A stretch of DNA of 15,368 nt from Flavobacterium sp. (GTDB taxonomy: Bacteria > Bacteroidota > Bacteroidia > Flavobacteriales > Flavobacteriaceae): positions 1-15,368 of the forward strand of contig JALRGZ010000296.1 of assembly GCA_023253295.1 (NCBI GenBank), read 5' to 3'. A program made the translations under genes and the position numbers. Position 1 is the stretch's first letter; every line of letters begins with the position of its first letter. A model generated the notes under the pieces. That model saw nothing but the letters and a program-made list of their open reading frames with translations, did not search any database and was not told the DNA's origin. This document shows positions 13,643 through 15,368 of the stretch, one piece after another.

Positions 13643-14318
13643 AATTCATTGTTTTTAAGAGTTGTTTTAATACGTACATATACATAAGTATTACTTACGA
13701 TTTTTTCAAAAGTAAAGAAACCTATTTCTAATAATCAGGCTAATAAATAGACTTTTATATCTTTTTATAACATCTTTTTTTTGAAGAATTACATTAAAAA
13801 AAATGCTTTTTGGCATAAAAAAATCATTCAAATAAATTCAGACAAAACCAACCCCCTTAGTATCAAAAACAATAGAGAATTATGATTCAAGGTATTTACC
13901 ATCAATTTTGACTATACACAATAACTTTCGTTCGAAATAACAAATAAAGAGTTGCAATCAATTTTACAATTGAATCCTTTAAAAAAATGATTACCATAAA
14001 TACGTAAGGAAAAATTTAAAGCCAATGAAGCCCAATAATTTTTTAAGTAATTGTACTTAAACGCACAGTTAAACTATAATTTTGTTTGTTTTTCTCTCAT
14101 TTTTTCAGGACAAGACATATACTTTACCATCCCTAAAACAAAATGCAGTTAACTAATAATTAAATTTCAGGATTGTTTATAGTATTTATGCATCTAAAAT
14201 CTTAAAGTAACTTTTTTTAAATTTACACTAAGTAAAAACCTCAAAATTTCATAAAACAAACCCACTATATAACTAAAAATCACTAACTTAGTAGTACCAA
14301 TTTTAAACATACAGCAAT
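13643..14318. other. Long divergent intergenic region between globin operon and doxX-like gene
   Basis: These 676 bases hold no convincing gene. I see small inverted repeats, TTTCG/CGAAA (13926-13937) and TCAATT/AATTGA (13958-13973), a CGTAAG copy within TACGTAAG (14001-14008), and ACTAA/TTAGT within 14282-14292 in front of the doxX-like gene. TAAATTTA near 14218-14225 is a possible -7 box for that gene. The length suggests complex regulation or an unrecognised small RNA, but no such RNA can be shown. Confidence 0.5.
13683..13699 (-). promoter_or_regulatory. Candidate promoter of the globin operon with CGTAAG box
   Basis: Read on the minus strand, CGTAAG (13699-13694) is followed three bases later by TACTTATG (13690-13683), a -7-like box with one mismatch to TAnnTTTG, then about 40 bases of leader to the globin ATG. 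A further palindrome TACGTA lies in the leader around 13670. The porin promoter at 15133-15146 has the same order of elements, so a shared activator or repressor is plausible. Confidence 0.45.
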
Positions 14319-14741
14319 ATGAACAATGTAAATGAATTAAATAAATGGGCTAATTCGCACACTTATTTCACTTTAGATTTATTACGAATTGCACTAGGAG
14401 TGTTTTTATTCGTGAAAGGAGTCAAATTTATTACCAACATTCAATATTTAGTTGATTTGATTTCTCCTATTGACAAAATTGGAGGAGGAATGTTCCTCGT
14501 TCATTACATTACTCCTGCCCACATGATTGGCGGAATAATGATTGCTTTTGGATTGCTAACCCGTTGGGCTATCATTGCACAATTACCTATTTTAATGGGA
14601 GCTATTTTTGTGAATTTTGCTGGCGAAATGCATTCAGAAAATTTATTTCTAGCTTTAGGAATTTTAGCTATTTGTATCTTTTTCCTAGTGTATGGGAGCG
14701 GGAAACATTCTGCCGACTATTATTTTAAGATGCATCAATAA
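14319..14741 (+). CDS. DoxX-family membrane protein
   Basis: The 140-residue product has four membrane helices (about 19-38, 62-81, 83-100, 107-127). The first, with LDLLRIALGVFLFVKGVKF, matches the DoxX opening 'lLRl.lg.lfl..G..Kl', and the PAHMIGGIMIAFGLLTRWA block (66-84) matches the second conserved region. DoxX proteins are small inner-membrane proteins named after the archaeal quinol-oxidase subunit; other members are linked to thiol and redox stress, but their biochemical role is mostly unknown. It is divergent from the globin operon and followed by a terminator, so it is probably monocistronic. Its position beside redox genes suggests a shared physiology; this is inference. Confidence 0.82.
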   Translation: MNNVNELNKWANSHTYFTLDLLRIALGVFLFVKGVKFITNIQYLVDLISPIDKIGGGMFLVHYITPAHMIGGIMIAFGLLTRWAIIAQLPILMGAIFVNFAGEMHSENLFLALGILAICIFFLVYGSGKHSADYYFKMHQ

Positions 14742-14807
14742 CAATTTATCCATTTAGCAAAAAACTATAAAGTAGTAAAACTACTGATTTTATTTTCCCA
14801 TACCTCT

Positions 14808-14836
14808 AAAGCTCGATATTTTATCGGGCTTTTCTT
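14808..14836 (+). terminator. Rho-independent terminator after the doxX-like gene
   Basis: AAAGCTCGATA (14808-14818) and TATCGGGCTTT (14822-14832) pair over 11 bp with one wobble and a 3-nt loop, followed by TTTTCTTTT. A smaller AGTAGT/ACTACT hairpin precedes it at 14771-14785. Confidence 0.8.
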
Positions 14837-15189
14837 TTATTATAAAGTTAGACTCACTGATATAATAATTTGGTAAAAAAAAATGGCTCTTCTCTAAACC
14901 ATTTTTCTTCTAAAATCACTTCTAAAACTCAATTTAAGTAGATTTAACTATCTTACTTCTTAAGCAAACCCAACACTACTTAGTACTTAGAATAAAACCA
15001 AAAGGACTAAAAACCAACTACTTATAACAAAAAAAGACTTTTACACCTGTTTTTTATTGTGATATAAATTAAAATTTTCTGGTTTAAAAAACTAGTTTTT
15101 CTTGCGTAAGACGTTGTAGATAAGTAGAATTACGTAAGTATGTTTGCAATGTAATAATCTAACAAAAACAATTTTTTAAATCTACCACT
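14837..15189. other. Intergenic region upstream of the porin-like gene
   Basis: No gene is visible here. AAAAATGG (14879-14886) and CCATTTTT (14899-14906) form an 8-bp hairpin. The right part (15087-15146) holds the porin promoter elements described separately. The rest is A/T-rich sequence with TACTTAG repeats around 14978-14990. Confidence 0.5.
15087..15146 (+). promoter_or_regulatory. Porin-gene promoter with palindrome and two CGTAAG boxes
   Basis: TATGTTTG (15139-15146) is a full TAnnTTTG -7 match, and TTG at 15114-15116 lies 22 bases upstream as a -33 candidate. AAAAACTAGTTTTT (15087-15100) is a perfect 14-bp palindrome. CTTGCGTAAG (15101-15110) and TTACGTAAG (15130-15138) are two copies of the same box, spaced 28 bases, the second touching the -7. 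The leader to the ATG is 43 bases. A dimeric regulator binding both boxes is suggested. Confidence 0.55.
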
Positions 15190-15368
15190 ATGAAATTACT
15201 CAAAACACTTTCTTTATCAGTAATAGGCCTTATAGGTTCTGCAGCAATGGCACAGGAATTTAGTTCTGATATTCAAATCAGACCTAGATATGAATATACT
15301 AATGGATTTGGAACTTTATTAACTCCTGCAACAGCTCACACTTCATTCGTTGGACAACGTTCAAGAAT
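15190..15368 (+). CDS. Outer-membrane porin-like (alginate-export-type) protein, partial
   Basis: The first 59 codons are present and the gene runs off the window. A typical signal peptide (about 1-22, cleavage after AMA) is followed by the mature start QEFSSDIQIRPRYEYTNGFG, then SFVGQRSR. The pattern 'RPR.E...G' followed by 'QRSR' is what I recognise from Bacteroidetes outer-membrane beta-barrels annotated as alginate-export-like porins. The protein should form an outer-membrane channel; the substrate is unknown. It has its own strong promoter with two CGTAAG boxes, one of which matches the globin promoter, so it may belong to the same regulon as the redox operon. With so little of the protein visible, the family call is moderate. 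Confidence 0.55.
   Translation, partial: MKLLKTLSLSVIGLIGSAAMAQEFSSDIQIRPRYEYTNGFGTLLTPATAHTSFVGQRSR

Overview
The window looks like a chromosomal piece of a Flavobacterium-like member of the Bacteroidetes. The reasons are the low G+C content, the lack of strong Shine-Dalgarno sequences, -7 boxes of the TAnnTTTG type, and a gene set typical of that group: two S41 peptidases, a SUKH protein, DoxX, a Bacteroidetes-style Crp/Fnr regulator, and an outer-membrane porin with an 'IRPR' N-terminus. The species cannot be named from the sequence alone.

Positions 1-3211 are an accessory, patchwork region. A minus-strand gene start is cut by the left edge. It is followed by a large stem-loop (122-268) and then a MarR regulator plus S41 peptidase pair. 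That pair lies between two 188-bp direct repeats (326-513 and 2446-2633, 12 mismatches, no indels), each containing the end of a truncated IS1182/IS5-like transposase reading frame. A lone SUKH (SMI1/KNR4) gene follows; it begins at GTTATATGG and is followed by a stem-loop with TATAAC/GTTATA outer arms and GTTTGG/CCAAAC inner arms. The layout resembles gene cassettes with attC-like sites, but no integrase is visible.

Positions 3296-10026 carry ordinary plus-strand genes: an EptA/MCR-type phosphoethanolamine transferase, a TfoX N-terminal-domain protein, a class I methyltransferase, an OsmC-family protein, a Crp/Fnr-type regulator, an alpha/beta hydrolase, and a large lipoprotein S41 peptidase. 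The run ends at a terminator shared with the convergent operon.

Positions 13642-10048 (minus strand) form the most interesting unit, a tight five-gene redox operon. In order it encodes a single-domain globin, a DUF3365 (Tll0287-like) monoheme lipoprotein, a small membrane protein with two H-x13-H pairs as in NADPH-oxidase/ferric-reductase cores, an FAD/NAD(P)/2Fe-2S reductase, and a membrane-anchored pentaheme cytochrome c. Together they could carry electrons from NAD(P)H across the inner membrane to periplasmic hemes. Alternatively the reductase could serve the globin, as in a split flavohemoglobin. Divergent from it lie a DoxX-family gene and the start of a porin-like gene. The globin and porin promoters share a CGTAAG motif right next to the -7 box, suggesting a common regulator.
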